A stretch of 64,000 bases of DNA from Agromyces sp. Root81 (GCF_001429165.1 NZ_LMIR01000003.1:372001-436000), one strand, 5' to 3'. Positions 43,265 to 53,233 are shown, counted from the first letter of the stretch. The notes: generated by a model not told the origin, from the letters alone. Numbers and translations: made by a program.

Positions 43265-44533
43265 TCAGCGCGGGAAGCGCACCACGGCGCGCAGGCCGCC
43301 GCCCGCCCGCGGCGCCAGGTCGAGTTCGGCGTCGTGCCGGGCGACGATCGCGGCCACGATCGAGAGTCCGAGCCCGCGTCCCCGGTCGGATGCGTCGCGC
43401 GTGCGCCCGCCGCCCCGAGCGAAGGGGGCCGTCAGGGTCGCGACGGTCGCTGCGTCGAGTTCCGCCCCGCTGTTCTCGACCGCGAGGGTCGGCACGGGGC
43501 CCGAGGCATCCGTCGTCACCGTCACGAACCCGCCGGGCTCGTTGTGGCGGATCGCGTTCTGCGCGAGGTTGACGACGAGCTGGCGCAGGAGCACCTCGTC
43601 ACCCTCGACGAGGGACGCCCCGGCCCCGGCCCCGGCCGACAGCGTCAGCCGCACCCCCGCTTCGTCCGCCTCGGCGCGCGCCTCGTCGACGACGGATGTC
43701 GCCACGGCGGCGAGGTCCACCGGCCCGACGGCGCCGGACTCCGTCGACTCGAGCTCGGAGAGGTCGAGCAGCGCCTCGACGGTCGCGATGCTCCGCTCGT
43801 TCATCTCCCGCAGACGCTCGAGCAGCTGCGCGTCGCCCGCGGCCCGTGAGCTCAGCGCCACGTCGAGCATCGTGCGGGTCGTCGCGAGTGGCGTGCGCAA
43901 CTCGTGCGACGCGTTCGCGGCGAACCGGCGATCCGCGTTCGCCGAGCGCTCGAGCGCATCGAGCATTCCGTCGAAGGTGTCCGCGAGGTCGGTGATCTCG
44001 TCGCGCGGCCCGGTGAGCGCGATGCGGTGGTCGAGGTGGCCGCGCGAGGCGCGATGCGCGGCGACGTTCACCTCCTGCAACGGCCTGAGCATGCGGCCGG
44101 CGACGAACCAGCCGGCCCAGGCGCCGCCCGCCGCGAGGAGCGCGAGGGCCCCCACCGACACCCAGAGCAGCAGTTGCAGGATGTCGGCGCGCGAGCTCAC
44201 CACGACGGCCGCCTCGGTCGTCGACAGGGAGAGGATTCCCGGGTCGTAGGCGACCGCACCCGGGTCGGCGTACGGCTCGGCCGGGGCGGGGGTCGCCGGC
44301 AGCTCGGTTGCGGTGGTGGACTCCGCCGGCGTGGCCACGGTCGCATCCTCGAGCGTGGAGGCCGGCGCAGCAGTCGCCGCGAACTCGTAGCTCGGCACCA
44401 GACCGACGACGAAGGCGACGATCACGAGCAGCACGGCGCCCGCTGTCGTCAGCAGCAGCGCGTAGGTCAGCGCCAGCCGCGCCCGCACGGTCAGGCGGTA
44501 GGTGCGGGGCACGGATGCCGCGCGCTCAGCCAT
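43265..44533 (-). CDS. Sensor histidine kinase
   Basis: 422 residues from ATG 44533, overlapping the regulator gene by 8 bases. Membrane helices lie near 22-45 and 120-145 and enclose a short Thr/Pro/Ala-rich extracellular segment with no recognisable sensor fold. HAMP follows, then HisKA with the phospho-acceptor His in AANASHELRTPLATTRTML, and an ATPase domain with N-box LVVNLAQNAIRHNEPGG and G2 GRGLGLSIVAAI; the G1 box is weak (ENSGAELD). It forms a two-component system with the adjacent regulator. The divergent lipoprotein/MacB exporter operon suggests an envelope or antimicrobial-peptide stress stimulus, as for BaeS- or CpxA-like systems; this is inference. Confidence 0.92.
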   Translation of the reverse strand: MAERAASVPRTYRLTVRARLALTYALLLTTAGAVLLVIVAFVVGLVPSYEFAATAAPASTLEDATVATPAESTTATELPATPAPAEPYADPGAVAYDPGILSLSTTEAAVVVSSRADILQLLLWVSVGALALLAAGGAWAGWFVAGRMLRPLQEVNVAAHRASRGHLDHRIALTGPRDEITDLADTFDGMLDALERSANADRRFAANASHELRTPLATTRTMLDVALSSRAAGDAQLLERLREMNERSIATVEALLDLSELESTESGAVGPVDLAAVATSVVDEARAEADEAGVRLTLSAGAGAGASLVEGDEVLLRQLVVNLAQNAIRHNEPGGFVTVTTDASGPVPTLAVENSGAELDAATVATLTAPFARGGGRTRDASDRGRGLGLSIVAAIVARHDAELDLAPRAGGGLRAVVRFPR

Positions 44534-45194
44534 GGGCCGAATCGATCGCGTAGCCGGCGCCGGGGTCGGTGCGGATCATCCACGGCTCGCCGAGCTTTCG
44601 GCGCAGCGTCGAGATCGTCACCTTCACCGAGTTCGTGAAAGGGTTCGCGTTCTCGTCCCACGCCTTCTCGAGCAGCGTCTCCGCACTGACCACTCCGCCG
44701 CCGGCGCGCATGAGCACCTCGAGCACCGAGAACTCCTTGCGCGAGAGTCGCACGAACCGGCCGTCGCGGAAGACCTCGCGCCGGAACGGGTCGAGCACGA
44801 CGCCCGCGGCCTCGAGGCGCGGCGGCAGCGCGGTGAACCGGCGGCGGCCGAGCGCCCGCACCCGCGCCACGAGCTCGGGGAACTCGAACGGCTTCGCCAG
44901 GTAGTCGTCGGCGCCGAGTTCGAAGCCGCCGACCTTGTCGCCGAGTCGGCGGGCGGCCGTCAGCATGAGGATCGCCGGGCGTTCCTCGCGGGCGACGAGG
45001 GTGCGGCACACGTCGTCGCCGTGCATGCCCGGCAGGTCGCGGTCGAGCAGCACCACGTCATAGTCGTTGACGTCGATGCTGAAGAGGGCGGCTTCGCCGT
45101 CGGCGGCGACATCCGCTGCGATCGCCTCGAGCGCGAGCCCGGCGCGCACGGCCTCGGCGAGGTACGGCTCGTCCTCCACGATCAACACGCGCAC
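44526..45194 (-). CDS. OmpR-family response regulator
   Basis: 222 residues from GTG 45194, with GAAGGG upstream. The receiver has VEDEP, the phospho-acceptor Asp in VVLLDRDLPGMHGDD and Lys in DDYLAKPFEFPELV. The C-terminal winged helix reads LSRKEFSVLEVLMRAGGGVV, TNSVKVTISTLRRKLGEPW and DPGAGYAID, of the OmpR/PhoB type. It is co-transcribed with the kinase. Direct repeats CTGAGT with 11-base period in the divergent gap (45293-45309) are a plausible binding site controlling the exporter operon. Confidence 0.93.
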   Translation of the reverse strand: MRVLIVEDEPYLAEAVRAGLALEAIAADVAADGEAALFSIDVNDYDVVLLDRDLPGMHGDDVCRTLVAREERPAILMLTAARRLGDKVGGFELGADDYLAKPFEFPELVARVRALGRRRFTALPPRLEAAGVVLDPFRREVFRDGRFVRLSRKEFSVLEVLMRAGGGVVSAETLLEKAWDENANPFTNSVKVTISTLRRKLGEPWMIRTDPGAGYAIDSAHG

Positions 45195-45292
45195 GTGCCA
45201 TTCCCTTCGATCTGCGGCATCCGGAGACTCCAGTACACCCCGTCGGGCGTAAGGAGAACGTCAATGCCGACCTTTACTCCACTACAACCGCT

Positions 45293-45309
45293 CTGAGTGT
45301 GTGCTGAGT
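45293..45309 (+). promoter_or_regulatory. Candidate response-regulator direct repeat
   Basis: CTGAGT (45293-45298) and CTGAGT (45304-45309), 11 bases apart, in the divergent gap between the response regulator (start 45194) and the lipoprotein gene (start 45347). The 11-base period fits OmpR-type dimers on one DNA face. Confidence 0.45.
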
Positions 45310-45346
45310 CCTGCGCCAGTCTCGGCGCGATCGAAAGGACTCCCCC

Positions 45347-45886
45347 ATGACCACACGTTCCTCCCGCGGAGCCCGCGCAGGGCTCGCGTTCACCGGCCTC
45401 GCCCTGCTCCTCGCACTCAGCGCGTGCGCCCCGAACGCATCGGATTCCGCCGACCTCAAGTCGGGCGACTCGGATGCCGCCTACGAGGAGTGGTCGGCCG
45501 ACTTCGCCTCCTGCATGAAGGACGAGGGCATCGACATCCAGATGGCCACGTCCGCCGACGGCAGCAGCACCTCGAGCGATTCGACCGAGGCCGTCGACCC
45601 CGACGAGGTCGACCTCGACGCGATGGCGGCGGCCGAGCGCACCTGCTTCGACAAGGTCGGCGATCCGCCGCCGATCCCCGGCATGCCCGACGCCGACGAG
45701 CTGAACGAGGCCTCGCTGCGCTTCTCAGCGTGCCTGCGCGAACGCGGCTACGACTTCGACGACCCCAAGATCTCGTCCGACGGCTCGGTCGGCATGACCG
45801 AGGCGATGTCGGCCGACGAGATCGACCCCGCCGACGCCGAGGCGTGCAACAAGGAGGCCGACTTCCCGACGGTGGGCGAGGAGTGA
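45347..45886 (+). CDS. Lipoprotein with repeated Cys motif, linked to MacB-type exporter
   Basis: 179 residues from ATG 45347, with GAAAGGA upstream. The signal peptide ends at lipobox ALSAC (Cys about residue 27). The mature part has four further Cys residues in a repeated pattern, FASCMKDEGIDIQ and RFSACLRERGYDFDDP, plus AERTCFDKVG and AEACNKEADFP, so two disulphides are likely. Proteins of this type are common next to MacB-like exporters in actinobacteria and have no known activity. Its stop overlaps the GTG of the adaptor gene (GTGA), so the products are made together. A role in sensing or handing over the exporter substrate is possible but unproven. Confidence 0.8.
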   Translation: MTTRSSRGARAGLAFTGLALLLALSACAPNASDSADLKSGDSDAAYEEWSADFASCMKDEGIDIQMATSADGSSTSSDSTEAVDPDEVDLDAMAAAERTCFDKVGDPPPIPGMPDADELNEASLRFSACLRERGYDFDDPKISSDGSVGMTEAMSADEIDPADAEACNKEADFPTVGEE

Positions 45887-46995
45887 CCGGCGACCAGCAG
45901 GCGACGGATGCCCCGGCCGCCCCGCAGCCCGGCCGGCGTCGCCGCGCCCCGTGGCTCATCGCGGGCGCCTGCATCGCGGTGCTCGGCATCGCCGGCACCA
46001 TGCTCGCAGTGACCTGGTCGGCCTCGTCGTCGGATGACGGCGACGCGGCGAACGCCGACGCCGATGTCGCGACGACCCCCGTCACCCGCGGCGACCTGAC
46101 CGAACGCGTCCGCCTCAGCGGCCGTCTCGGCTACGGCGCTTCGCAGGAGCTCGGCACGAGCCTCGGCGGCACGATCACCTGGCTGCCCGACGCGGGCGCC
46201 GTGCTCGACCGCGGTGCCACACTGTTCCGCGTCGACGACGACCCCGTCGTGCTCCTGCTCGGGGCGCTGCCGATGTGGCGCCAGTTCGCCGAGGGCATGG
46301 ACGACGGCCCCGACGTGCTGCAGCTCGAGCAGAACCTCGCCGCGCTCGGCTTCTTCGAGCGCGAACCCGACCAGGAGTTCGCCGGCTCGACCGCTGCGGC
46401 GATCGAGCGCTGGCAGAAGTCGCTCGGCCTCGAGCGGACCGGCACGATCGAGCAGGGGCGTGTCGTGTTCGCGCCCGCAGGGGTGCGCGTCGCGGAGCGC
46501 AAGGCGCAGATCGGCGCGGGCGCAGGGGCATCCGTCATCGCGGTCTCCGACACGGTGAAACGCGTGAGCGCCTTCATCGCCCCGAACCTCGAGGCGATCG
46601 CCCCGGTCGGCACGCCGGTGCAGCTCACGCTGCCGGGCGGCGCGACCGTGCAGGGCACGGTGAGCGCGGTCGGCGCGCCCGTCGAGCAGGCCGATGACAA
46701 GGGCGAGAAGAAGCTCAAGCTGCCCCTCACGATCACGCTCGACGACCCGGCCGCCGCCGACGGACTCGACGATGTCGGCGTCAACGGCGTCCTCACGGCG
46801 GTCCGACGCGAGGACGCCCTCCTCGTGCCGGTCACCGCGCTGCTCGCCCGCACCGGCGGCGGATTCGCCGTCGAGGTCGTGGAGAAGGGCACCGTGAAGA
46901 CGGTGTCGATCGAGCTCGGCCTGTTCGCCGACGGCCTCGTCGAAGTCACCGGCGGCAAGCTCGAGGCCGGCGACGAGGTCGTGGTGCCGGAGTGA
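45883..46995 (+). CDS. Exporter adaptor protein with peptidoglycan-binding domain
   Basis: 370 residues from GTG 45883 (GTGA overlap). One membrane helix (about 22-45) is followed by a barrel-sandwich start ([19 protein letters not shown]). A peptidoglycan-binding_1 domain sits inside ([15 protein letters not shown], then [20 protein letters not shown]), and the C-terminus has the beta-barrel and membrane-proximal parts of HlyD/MacA adaptors ([38 protein letters not shown]). It probably links the MacB-like permease to the cell wall in this single-membrane cell, where no outer-membrane channel exists. Confidence 0.88.
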   Translation: MTGDQQATDAPAAPQPGRRRRAPWLIAGACIAVLGIAGTMLAVTWSASSSDDGDAANADADVATTPVTRGDLTERVRLSGRLGYGASQELGTSLGGTITWLPDAGAVLDRGATLFRVDDDPVVLLLGALPMWRQFAEGMDDGPDVLQLEQNLAALGFFEREPDQEFAGSTAAAIERWQKSLGLERTGTIEQGRVVFAPAGVRVAERKAQIGAGAGASVIAVSDTVKRVSAFIAPNLEAIAPVGTPVQLTLPGGATVQGTVSAVGAPVEQADDKGEKKLKLPLTITLDDPAAADGLDDVGVNGVLTAVRREDALLVPVTALLARTGGGFAVEVVEKGTVKTVSIELGLFADGLVEVTGGKLEAGDEVVVPE

Positions 46996-47726
46996 GCGCG
47001 CCATTGATCCGGATGCGCTCGGTGACGCGCACCTACGGCTCGCCGCCCACGGTCGCGCTCTCGCACGCCGACCTCGACATCGAGCGCGGCGAGATGGTCG
47101 CGATCGTCGGTCCGAGCGGCTCGGGCAAGTCGACGCTGCTGAACCTCATGGGCACCCTCGACCGGCCGAGCTCGGGCGAGATCCACATCGACGGGTACGA
47201 CACCGGTGCGATGGACGACGCCGAGCTCTCGGGGCTCCGCGCGCACACCATCGGGTTCGTGTTCCAGCAGTACCACCTCGCCGAGGGGGTGAGCGCGCTC
47301 GACAACGTCGCCACCGGACTCCTCTACGCCGGGGTGCCGAAGGCTGAGCGACGTGCGCGTGCCGCCGTCGCGCTCGAGCGCGTGGGTCTCGCCGCGCGCT
47401 CCCACCACCGCCCGAACGAGCTGTCGGGCGGCGAGCGCCAGCGCGTCGCGATCGCGCGGGCCGTCGTCGGCGAACCGGCGCTGCTCCTCGCCGACGAGCC
47501 GACGGGTGCGCTCGACACCCGCTCGGGCGAGGCGATCGTCTCGATCCTCGCCGAGCTCAACGCGGCGGGAACGACCGTCGTCGTGATCACCCACGACCCG
47601 CAGGTGGCCGAGCGGATGCCCCGGCGCGTCGGCATCCGCGACGGGGTGCTGTCGGCCGACAGCGGCGCTCGGACGGGCGTCCGCGCAGGCGTCCCTGCCG
47701 GCGTCCCTGCGGGAGCCCGCTCGTGA
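46992..47726 (+). CDS. ABC transporter ATPase, MacB/LolD type
   Basis: 244 residues from GTG 46992, overlapping the adaptor stop. The ATPase motifs are [20 protein letters not shown], the Q-loop [13 protein letters not shown], signature [17 protein letters not shown] and Walker [13 protein letters not shown], then [12 protein letters not shown]. The LNLMG.LD.P.SG block is characteristic of the MacB/LolD/FtsE class. A short repetitive tail ([13 protein letters not shown]) ends the protein. With the next gene it makes a mechanotransmission-type ABC transporter that exports peptides or other envelope-active compounds. Confidence 0.94.
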   Translation: MSAPLIRMRSVTRTYGSPPTVALSHADLDIERGEMVAIVGPSGSGKSTLLNLMGTLDRPSSGEIHIDGYDTGAMDDAELSGLRAHTIGFVFQQYHLAEGVSALDNVATGLLYAGVPKAERRARAAVALERVGLAARSHHRPNELSGGERQRVAIARAVVGEPALLLADEPTGALDTRSGEAIVSILAELNAAGTTVVVITHDPQVAERMPRRVGIRDGVLSADSGARTGVRAGVPAGVPAGARS

Positions 47727-48910
47727 ACGGCCTTCGCTCCCGCCTCCGCACCGCGGATCTCCTCGGGCTCGGCCTGCACGGCCTCCGTGCGAGACCGATG
47801 CGCGCGGTGCTCTCGGCGCTCGGCATCGCGATCGGCATCGCCGCGATGATCGCCGTCGTCGGCATCTCGACATCGAGCGAGGCGCTCGTCAAGCAGCGGC
47901 TCGCCGCACTCGGCACGAACCTCCTCACCGCCACGGCCGGGTCGGACTTCTTCGGCCAGGACGCCGAGCTGCCCGCCGATGCGATCGATCGCGTCCGGCG
48001 CATCGACGGCGTCGAGCAGGCGAGCTGGAGTGCCACGCTCGCCGACGTGCACGTCTACCGCAACGCCCTCATCGATCCGGGTGCCACGGGCGGTCTCACG
48101 GTGGTCGCCGCCGACCTCGATCTGCTGAATGCGACGGGCACCGAGCTCGACTCGGGCGTGTGGCTCAACGGCGCCACCCAGCAGTTCCCGGTCGTCGTGC
48201 TCGGCGCCACGACCGCGGAGCGGCTCGGCATCGTCACCATCGGCAGCGCCGTCGAGATCGGCGGGAAGCAGTTCACGGTCGCCGGAATCCTCGAGCGGTC
48301 GCCGCTCGCTCCCGAGCTCGACTCCGTCGCGATGGTCGGCGGGCCGATCGCCGCCGAGCTCTTCGGATTCGGCGGTTCGCCGACGGTGATCTACGAGCGC
48401 TCGGCCGATGACCTCGTCGAGCAGGTGCGCGACCTGCTGCCCGCCACGATCAACCCCGAGTCGCCGACGCAGGTGAAGATCAGCCGGCCATCCGACGCGC
48501 TCGCGGCGAAGAACACGATCGACCAGGCGTTCACGGGCCTCCTCGTCGGCGTGGGGTCCATCGCCCTCCTCGTCGGCGGCATCGGTGTCGCGAACACGAT
48601 GGTGATCTCGGTGCTCGAACGCCGTCAGGAGATCGGCCTGCGCCGCTCGCTCGGCGCGACGCGCGGGCACATCCGCTCGCAGTTCCTCGTCGAGGCGATC
48701 CTGCTCGCCCTCTGCGGCGGCATCGCGGGCACGGCCATCGGCTGGGTGATCACGGCGATCGTCGCGGGGGCGAACGGATGGCTCGTCACCGTGCCGCCCG
48801 CAGTGCTCGCCGCCGGCGTGCTGGCGACGGTCGTGGTCGGCGCGGTGGCCGGTGCGCTCCCGGCTGCGCGCGCCGCGCGCACCTCGCCGACGGCCGCGCT
48901 GAACGCCTGA
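47723..48910 (+). CDS. ABC transporter permease, MacB/FtsX type
   Basis: 395 residues from GTG 47723, overlapping the ATPase stop. The topology is one helix (about 25-50), a large extracytoplasmic domain (about 50-270) and three C-terminal helices, as in Mac[20 protein letters not shown] and [27 protein letters not shown] contain the family's coupling-helix motif (ER..EIG..R..GA). The operon is lipoprotein, adaptor, ATPase, permease, divergent from a two-component system likely to control it. The exported substrate is unknown. It ends with AALNA, and a terminator hairpin follows 30 bases later. Confidence 0.93.
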   Translation: MNGLRSRLRTADLLGLGLHGLRARPMRAVLSALGIAIGIAAMIAVVGISTSSEALVKQRLAALGTNLLTATAGSDFFGQDAELPADAIDRVRRIDGVEQASWSATLADVHVYRNALIDPGATGGLTVVAADLDLLNATGTELDSGVWLNGATQQFPVVVLGATTAERLGIVTIGSAVEIGGKQFTVAGILERSPLAPELDSVAMVGGPIAAELFGFGGSPTVIYERSADDLVEQVRDLLPATINPESPTQVKISRPSDALAAKNTIDQAFTGLLVGVGSIALLVGGIGVANTMVISVLERRQEIGLRRSLGATRGHIRSQFLVEAILLALCGGIAGTAIGWVITAIVAGANGWLVTVPPAVLAAGVLATVVVGAVAGALPAARAARTSPTAALNA

Positions 48911-48939
48911 CGCGGCGACCCGAAACTCCAGACGGACTG

Positions 48940-48962
48940 TCGGGCGGGCGCCGCCCGCCCGA
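48940..48962 (+). terminator. Terminator hairpin after the MacB-type operon
   Basis: TCGGGCGGGC and GCCCGCCCGA form a perfect 10-bp stem with a 3-base loop, followed by TGGTTTGT. It lies 30 bases after the permease stop. Confidence 0.75.
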
Positions 48963-49065
48963 TGGTTTGTCCCGTTCGCCGTGGCTCGCATTGCGCGCAC
49001 CGGGTCGCCCGGATTGAATGGGCCTCCTGCGCGATGGCGTGCGGGTGAACTGGAGGTGCTGGCAA

Positions 49066-50238
49066 GTGACCACGGCAACGACGACCGAGGCGGAGGCGAC
49101 CACCACCGCATCGCCCGGCGCAGAGGCTCCCGGAACGGTCGTCATCGACGCCGTCACCAAGCGGTACGGCGATTCGACCGCCGTCGACCGGCTCTCGCTC
49201 ACCATCGAGGCCGGCGAATTCATCTCGCTGCTCGGGCCCTCGGGCTGCGGCAAGACCACGACCCTCCGCATGATCGCGGGCTTCGAGGAGCCCGACGCCG
49301 GAGACATCCGCGTCTCGGGCCGTTCGCTGCTCGGCGTAGCGCCCTACCGGCGCGACGTCAACACGGTGTTCCAGGCCTACGCCCTCTTCCCGCACATGTC
49401 GGTGGCCGAGAACGTCGCCTACGGGCTGCAGCAGAAGCGCACCCCGAAGTCCGAGATCCGCGAGCGGGTCGTCGACGCCCTCGACCTCGCCCAGATGCGC
49501 GGCTTCGCCGACCGCAAGCCCACCCAGCTCTCCGGCGGCCAGCAGCAGCGCGTCGCGCTCGCCCGCGCCCTTGTGAACCGCCCCTCCGTGCTGCTCCTCG
49601 ACGAGCCGCTCGGCGCCCTCGACCGGCAGCTGCGCGAAGAGATGCAGCTCGAGCTGAAGCTCCTGCAGTCGCGCCTCGGCATCACCTTCGTCTTCGTCAC
49701 GCACGACCAGGGCGAGGCGCTCTCGATGAGCGATCGCATCGCGATCATGCGCAGCGGCCGCATCGAGCAGCTCGCCGACGCCGACACGGTCTACGCCCGG
49801 CCTGCCTCGGCCTACGTCGCGGCCTTCGTGGGGCAGCAGAACTTCTTCCGGGGCACGGTCGTCGAGGGTGGCGCCGTCGACTCGGCACATTCCCTCGTGT
49901 ACAACATGTCCGCCGAGCTGCCTGTGGGCAGCACGGGCCTCGCAGCCGTGCGGCCCGAGTTCGTCAGCATCGACGCTGATGTCGCAGCCGGGGCATCCGA
50001 TGCATCGAACACAGCACGGGGCACGCTGATCGGCGTCTCCCACCTCGGCGAGACCATGCAGTACCTCGTGCAGCTCGGCGACGACCAGAGCCTCATCGCA
50101 CGCCGCCCCTCACCGGAGGCTCCGCAACTGGCCATCGGCGATGCGGTCGTGTGCTCGTGGCGCGCCGAGAGCGTGCTCCTCTTCCCAGCCGACGATGCGG
50201 CGAGCGCGAGCGGCTACGTCGCTCCGCCGACCGTCTGA
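49066..50238 (+). CDS. potA: Polyamine-type ABC transporter ATPase
   Basis: 390 residues from GTG 49066, with GGAGGTG 10 bases upstream; a GTG at 49042 is less well placed. The ATPase has [21 protein letters not shown]-loop [13 protein letters not shown], signature [16 protein letters not shown] and Walker [16 protein letters not shown]. The C-terminal TOBE-like regulatory domain ([26 protein letters not shown]) is typical of PotA-class importers. It should energise uptake of spermidine/putrescine through the two permeases downstream, with the binding protein that follows. The substrate call comes from the whole operon rather than from this subunit. Confidence 0.88.
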   Translation: MTTATTTEAEATTTASPGAEAPGTVVIDAVTKRYGDSTAVDRLSLTIEAGEFISLLGPSGCGKTTTLRMIAGFEEPDAGDIRVSGRSLLGVAPYRRDVNTVFQAYALFPHMSVAENVAYGLQQKRTPKSEIRERVVDALDLAQMRGFADRKPTQLSGGQQQRVALARALVNRPSVLLLDEPLGALDRQLREEMQLELKLLQSRLGITFVFVTHDQGEALSMSDRIAIMRSGRIEQLADADTVYARPASAYVAAFVGQQNFFRGTVVEGGAVDSAHSLVYNMSAELPVGSTGLAAVRPEFVSIDADVAAGASDASNTARGTLIGVSHLGETMQYLVQLGDDQSLIARRPSPEAPQLAIGDAVVCSWRAESVLLFPADDAASASGYVAPPTV

Positions 50239-50255
50239 ACGCCCGAGGAGTCACG

Positions 50256-51431
50256 ATGTCTTCCGAACCCGAGATCCGCATCCTCGCGCCCGTCGGCGCG
50301 GCGAAGACCATCCGCCGTGAGCTCTCGCGGCGCCGTTTCCTGAGCTTCGCCGCCGCCGCGGGCTCAGCCGGTCTGCTCGCCGGGTGCGCCCCGTCATCGT
50401 CGGCCACCACTGCGCTCGCCTCCGGCGGACCGCTCGAGAGCAAGCTGTCGATCTACACCTGGGGCGACTACGACGCCCCCGACGTGCTCGACGCCTTCAC
50501 GGCCGACCTCGGCCCGAAGATCTCGCTGAGCGCCTTCAACTCCAATGAGGAGATGGTGGCCAAGCTCGTCGGGGCGCGCGGCACGAGCGGCTACGACATC
50601 GTCGTGCCGACCGGCACCTTCGTCGCCCAGATGGCCGAGCACGGGCTGCTGGCCAAGCTGAACCACGATCTGATCCCGAACCTCAAGCACGTCGATCCGG
50701 CATTCCTCGGCCGCACCTGGGACCCCGACAACGAGTACTCGATCTGCAAGGCATGGGGCACGACCGGCTTCGTCTACGACGTCACCCTGATCGACCGCGA
50801 GCTGAAGGACTGGAACGACTTCATCGACGCGGCGAAGCACGAGGCGAGCGGCAAGACGTCGCTCCTCGACGACCCGTCCGAGCTCACCGGGCTCTACTTC
50901 TGGGCGAACGGCATCCCGTGGACCACGACCGATCCCGAGCACCTCGACGCCGCTGAGGAGTTCCTCGTCGACCTCGCGCCGCACATCTCGGCGTTCGACT
51001 CCTACCCCGGCGGTAGCGCCATCCCCCAGGCGACGCAGATGCTCATGCAGTCGTACAACGGCGACGCCCGACTCGGCATGCTCGAGAGCCCCGACCCCGA
51101 TCGCTGGAAGTTCGTGCTCGGCTCACCGGCGACCGAGATCTGGATGGACAACTGGGCGATCGCCGCGGGTGCTCCGAACCCCGAGGCCGCGCACGCGTTC
51201 ATCGACTACGTGCTCTCACCCGAGAACGCCCTGTCGGAGCTCGACTACATCGGCTACCACACCGGTGCGAAGGACATCGAGCAGGCGGCGGCCGATGCCG
51301 GACTGCCGATGCTCGACCTGGTGTTCTTCACTCCCGAACAGCTCGCGACCATGCAGGAAGGCGAGTTGACCGAGGCGCAGGAGCGCATCGTGCAGATCTG
51401 GAACGCGACGAAGGCGGCGGCTGGTGCGTAG
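50256..51431 (+). CDS. potD: Polyamine-binding lipoprotein (PotD/PotF type)
   Basis: 391 residues from ATG 50256, with GAGGAG upstream. The N-terminus has a twin-arginine motif (SRRRFLSFAAA) followed by lipobox LLAGC, so it is exported folded and lipidated. The binding domain begins LSIYTWGDYDAPDVLDAF and has YDIVVPTGTFVAQMAEHGLL and WGTTGFVYDV, all typical of polyamine-binding proteins. Conserved acidic and Trp residues in ESPDPDRWKFV and EIWMDNWAI fit a diamine pocket. It is the second gene of the pot operon and its stop overlaps the first permease. Betaine- or iron-type relatives cannot be fully excluded. Confidence 0.88.
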   Translation: MSSEPEIRILAPVGAAKTIRRELSRRRFLSFAAAAGSAGLLAGCAPSSSATTALASGGPLESKLSIYTWGDYDAPDVLDAFTADLGPKISLSAFNSNEEMVAKLVGARGTSGYDIVVPTGTFVAQMAEHGLLAKLNHDLIPNLKHVDPAFLGRTWDPDNEYSICKAWGTTGFVYDVTLIDRELKDWNDFIDAAKHEASGKTSLLDDPSELTGLYFWANGIPWTTTDPEHLDAAEEFLVDLAPHISAFDSYPGGSAIPQATQMLMQSYNGDARLGMLESPDPDRWKFVLGSPATEIWMDNWAIAAGAPNPEAAHAFIDYVLSPENALSELDYIGYHTGAKDIEQAAADAGLPMLDLVFFTPEQLATMQEGELTEAQERIVQIWNATKAAAGA

Positions 51432-52350
51432 ACGACTCCCCGGATTCCTCCTCGCGGCGCCCGCGTGGGCGTGGCTCGCGATCTTCTTCGTCGCCCCGGT
51501 CGGAATGGTCGTGTGGTTCAGCTTCGGCTACAAGCCGAGCATCTTCGCCACGCAGGCCACCGACAAGCTGTCGTTCGACCGCTATGCGGAGGTGCTCAGC
51601 CCGACGTTCTTCGCGACGTTCCAGAACACGCTCTGGGTCGGCGTCGCCGGCACCGTGCTGTGCTTCCTGATCGGACTGCCCGTCGCCTACTGGATGGCGG
51701 TGAAGGCTCCGCCGTCGCGGCGGGGCCTGCTCGTCGCCCTCGTGATGGTGCCGTTCTGGACGAACTTCCTCGTGCGCACGATCGGCTGGCAGGTCATCCT
51801 CTCGCCTGAGGGCTGGATCTCGACGGCGCTGCAGACGGTCGGCTTCGAGCCGCTCGCGATCCTGAACACGCGGGGCGCGGTGCTCCTCGGCGTCGTCTAC
51901 AACTACCTGCCGCTCATGATCCTGCCGCTGTTCGTCGCGTTCGACCGCGTCAACGGGCCGCTCCGCGAGGCCTCGAAGGACCTCGGCGCGGGCAAGTGGA
52001 CGACGTTCTTCCGCATCACCCTGCCGCTCGCCCAGCCCGGCATCATCGCGGGCGTGCTGCTCGTCTTCATCCCGCTCATGGGCGACTACATCACCGCGAC
52101 CGTGCTCGGCGGGGCGAAGGGCAACATGGTCGGCCAGCTCGTCGCGAGCCAGTTCCAGACCGCGCAGAACTGGGCCCTCGGCTCCGCGATGGCGGTCGTG
52201 CTGATCATCGTCATCCTCCTCACCGTCGCCATCGGTGCGGGGATCGTGTGGCTCGTCACCCTGCCGATCCGGGCGAGTCACCGGCTCGTGATCGGTGCTC
52301 CTGACACCGCTCCGGCATCCGTTTCGATTCGAGAGGAGGTCGCGGCATGA
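51424..52350 (+). CDS. potB: Polyamine ABC transporter permease PotB type
   Basis: 308 residues from GTG 51424, overlapping the potD stop by 8 bases. Six helices are visible, with the long first periplasmic loop (FSFGYKPSIFATQATDKLSF). The EAA loop reads REASKDLGAGKWTTFFRITL. Family traits include VPFWTNFLVRTIGWQVIL (the WTNxLVR motif of PotB/PotH permeases) and LMGDYITATVLGGAKGNMVG. It pairs with the next gene to make the channel. The end overlaps the next start (ATGA). Confidence 0.9.
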   Translation: MRRRLPGFLLAAPAWAWLAIFFVAPVGMVVWFSFGYKPSIFATQATDKLSFDRYAEVLSPTFFATFQNTLWVGVAGTVLCFLIGLPVAYWMAVKAPPSRRGLLVALVMVPFWTNFLVRTIGWQVILSPEGWISTALQTVGFEPLAILNTRGAVLLGVVYNYLPLMILPLFVAFDRVNGPLREASKDLGAGKWTTFFRITLPLAQPGIIAGVLLVFIPLMGDYITATVLGGAKGNMVGQLVASQFQTAQNWALGSAMAVVLIIVILLTVAIGAGIVWLVTLPIRASHRLVIGAPDTAPASVSIREEVAA

Positions 52351-53222
52351 GTGCTCCAGCAGCGCAGCGACCGGTGCGGCGGCCGCGCAAGGCGTGGTCG
52401 GATGTCGCGTTCAACGTGTGGGGCATCCTGGTGATGGTCTTCCTGTTCGCCCCCATCGCGGTCATCATCGTCTCCTCGTTCAATGTCGGGCGACTGCTGG
52501 TCTCGTGGGACCACTTCGGATTCGACTCGTTCCTCGCCCTGCTCGCGAAGCCGGCGATCCGCGACGCGGTCTGGATCTCGGTGCAGACGGGCTTCATCGC
52601 CGCCCTCGTCGCCACGGCGCTCGGCACCCTCGCGGGCATCGCGATGGCGCGGCATCCGGGCAAGTGGGTGTGGTGGTTCATGGGACTGCTGCTGCTCGTC
52701 TCGGTGACACCCGAGATCGTCGACGCCGTCGCGCTGCTGCCGTGGACCGTCTTCCTCGGCCAGGACCTCGGCATGTCGATCTTCAACGACGGCATCGTGC
52801 GCCTCGTGATCGGCCACTCGCTGTTCTCGATCACGGTCGTCTCGTACCTCGTGCGCGCGAGGCTCGTGGGCCAGGAGGCGCAGCTCGAGGAGGCCTCGGC
52901 CGACCTGTACGCGACGCCGACCCGCACGTTCCGCAAGGTCACCCTGCCGCTCGCCATGCCGGCGGTCTTCGCCGGATTCATGCTGTCGTTCACCTTCAGC
53001 CTCGATAACACGGTCATCGCGGCATTCGTCTCGGTCTCGGGGTCGACGCCGTGGCCGGTCTACGTGCTGAGCGCGCTGCGCAGCGGCCTGAAGCCCGAGA
53101 TCGCAGCGGTCTCGACGATCATGCTCGTGCTCACGCTCATCGCGCTCGGTCTCGTCGCGCTCGTGCTGAAACGCTCGGGAGACTCGGCGGCCGACATCGC
53201 CCGCACGATGGGCGGCGGCTGA
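52347..53222 (+). CDS. potC: Polyamine ABC transporter permease PotC type
   Basis: 291 residues from ATG 52347, ATGA-coupled to potB. Six helices follow a basic N-terminus (RPVRRPRKAWS). The EAA loop is EEASADLYATPTRTFRKVTL. FSLDNTVIAAFVSVSGSTPW contains the F..D...A.F..G motif of PotC permeases. It completes a four-gene importer (A, D, B, C). A putative polyamine-oxidising operon lies 8 kb further on at 61144, so imported polyamines may be used as carbon and nitrogen source. Confidence 0.9.
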   Translation: MSAPAAQRPVRRPRKAWSDVAFNVWGILVMVFLFAPIAVIIVSSFNVGRLLVSWDHFGFDSFLALLAKPAIRDAVWISVQTGFIAALVATALGTLAGIAMARHPGKWVWWFMGLLLLVSVTPEIVDAVALLPWTVFLGQDLGMSIFNDGIVRLVIGHSLFSITVVSYLVRARLVGQEAQLEEASADLYATPTRTFRKVTLPLAMPAVFAGFMLSFTFSLDNTVIAAFVSVSGSTPWPVYVLSALRSGLKPEIAAVSTIMLVLTLIALGLVALVLKRSGDSAADIARTMGGG

Positions 53223-53233
53223 CCGTTCGAACA

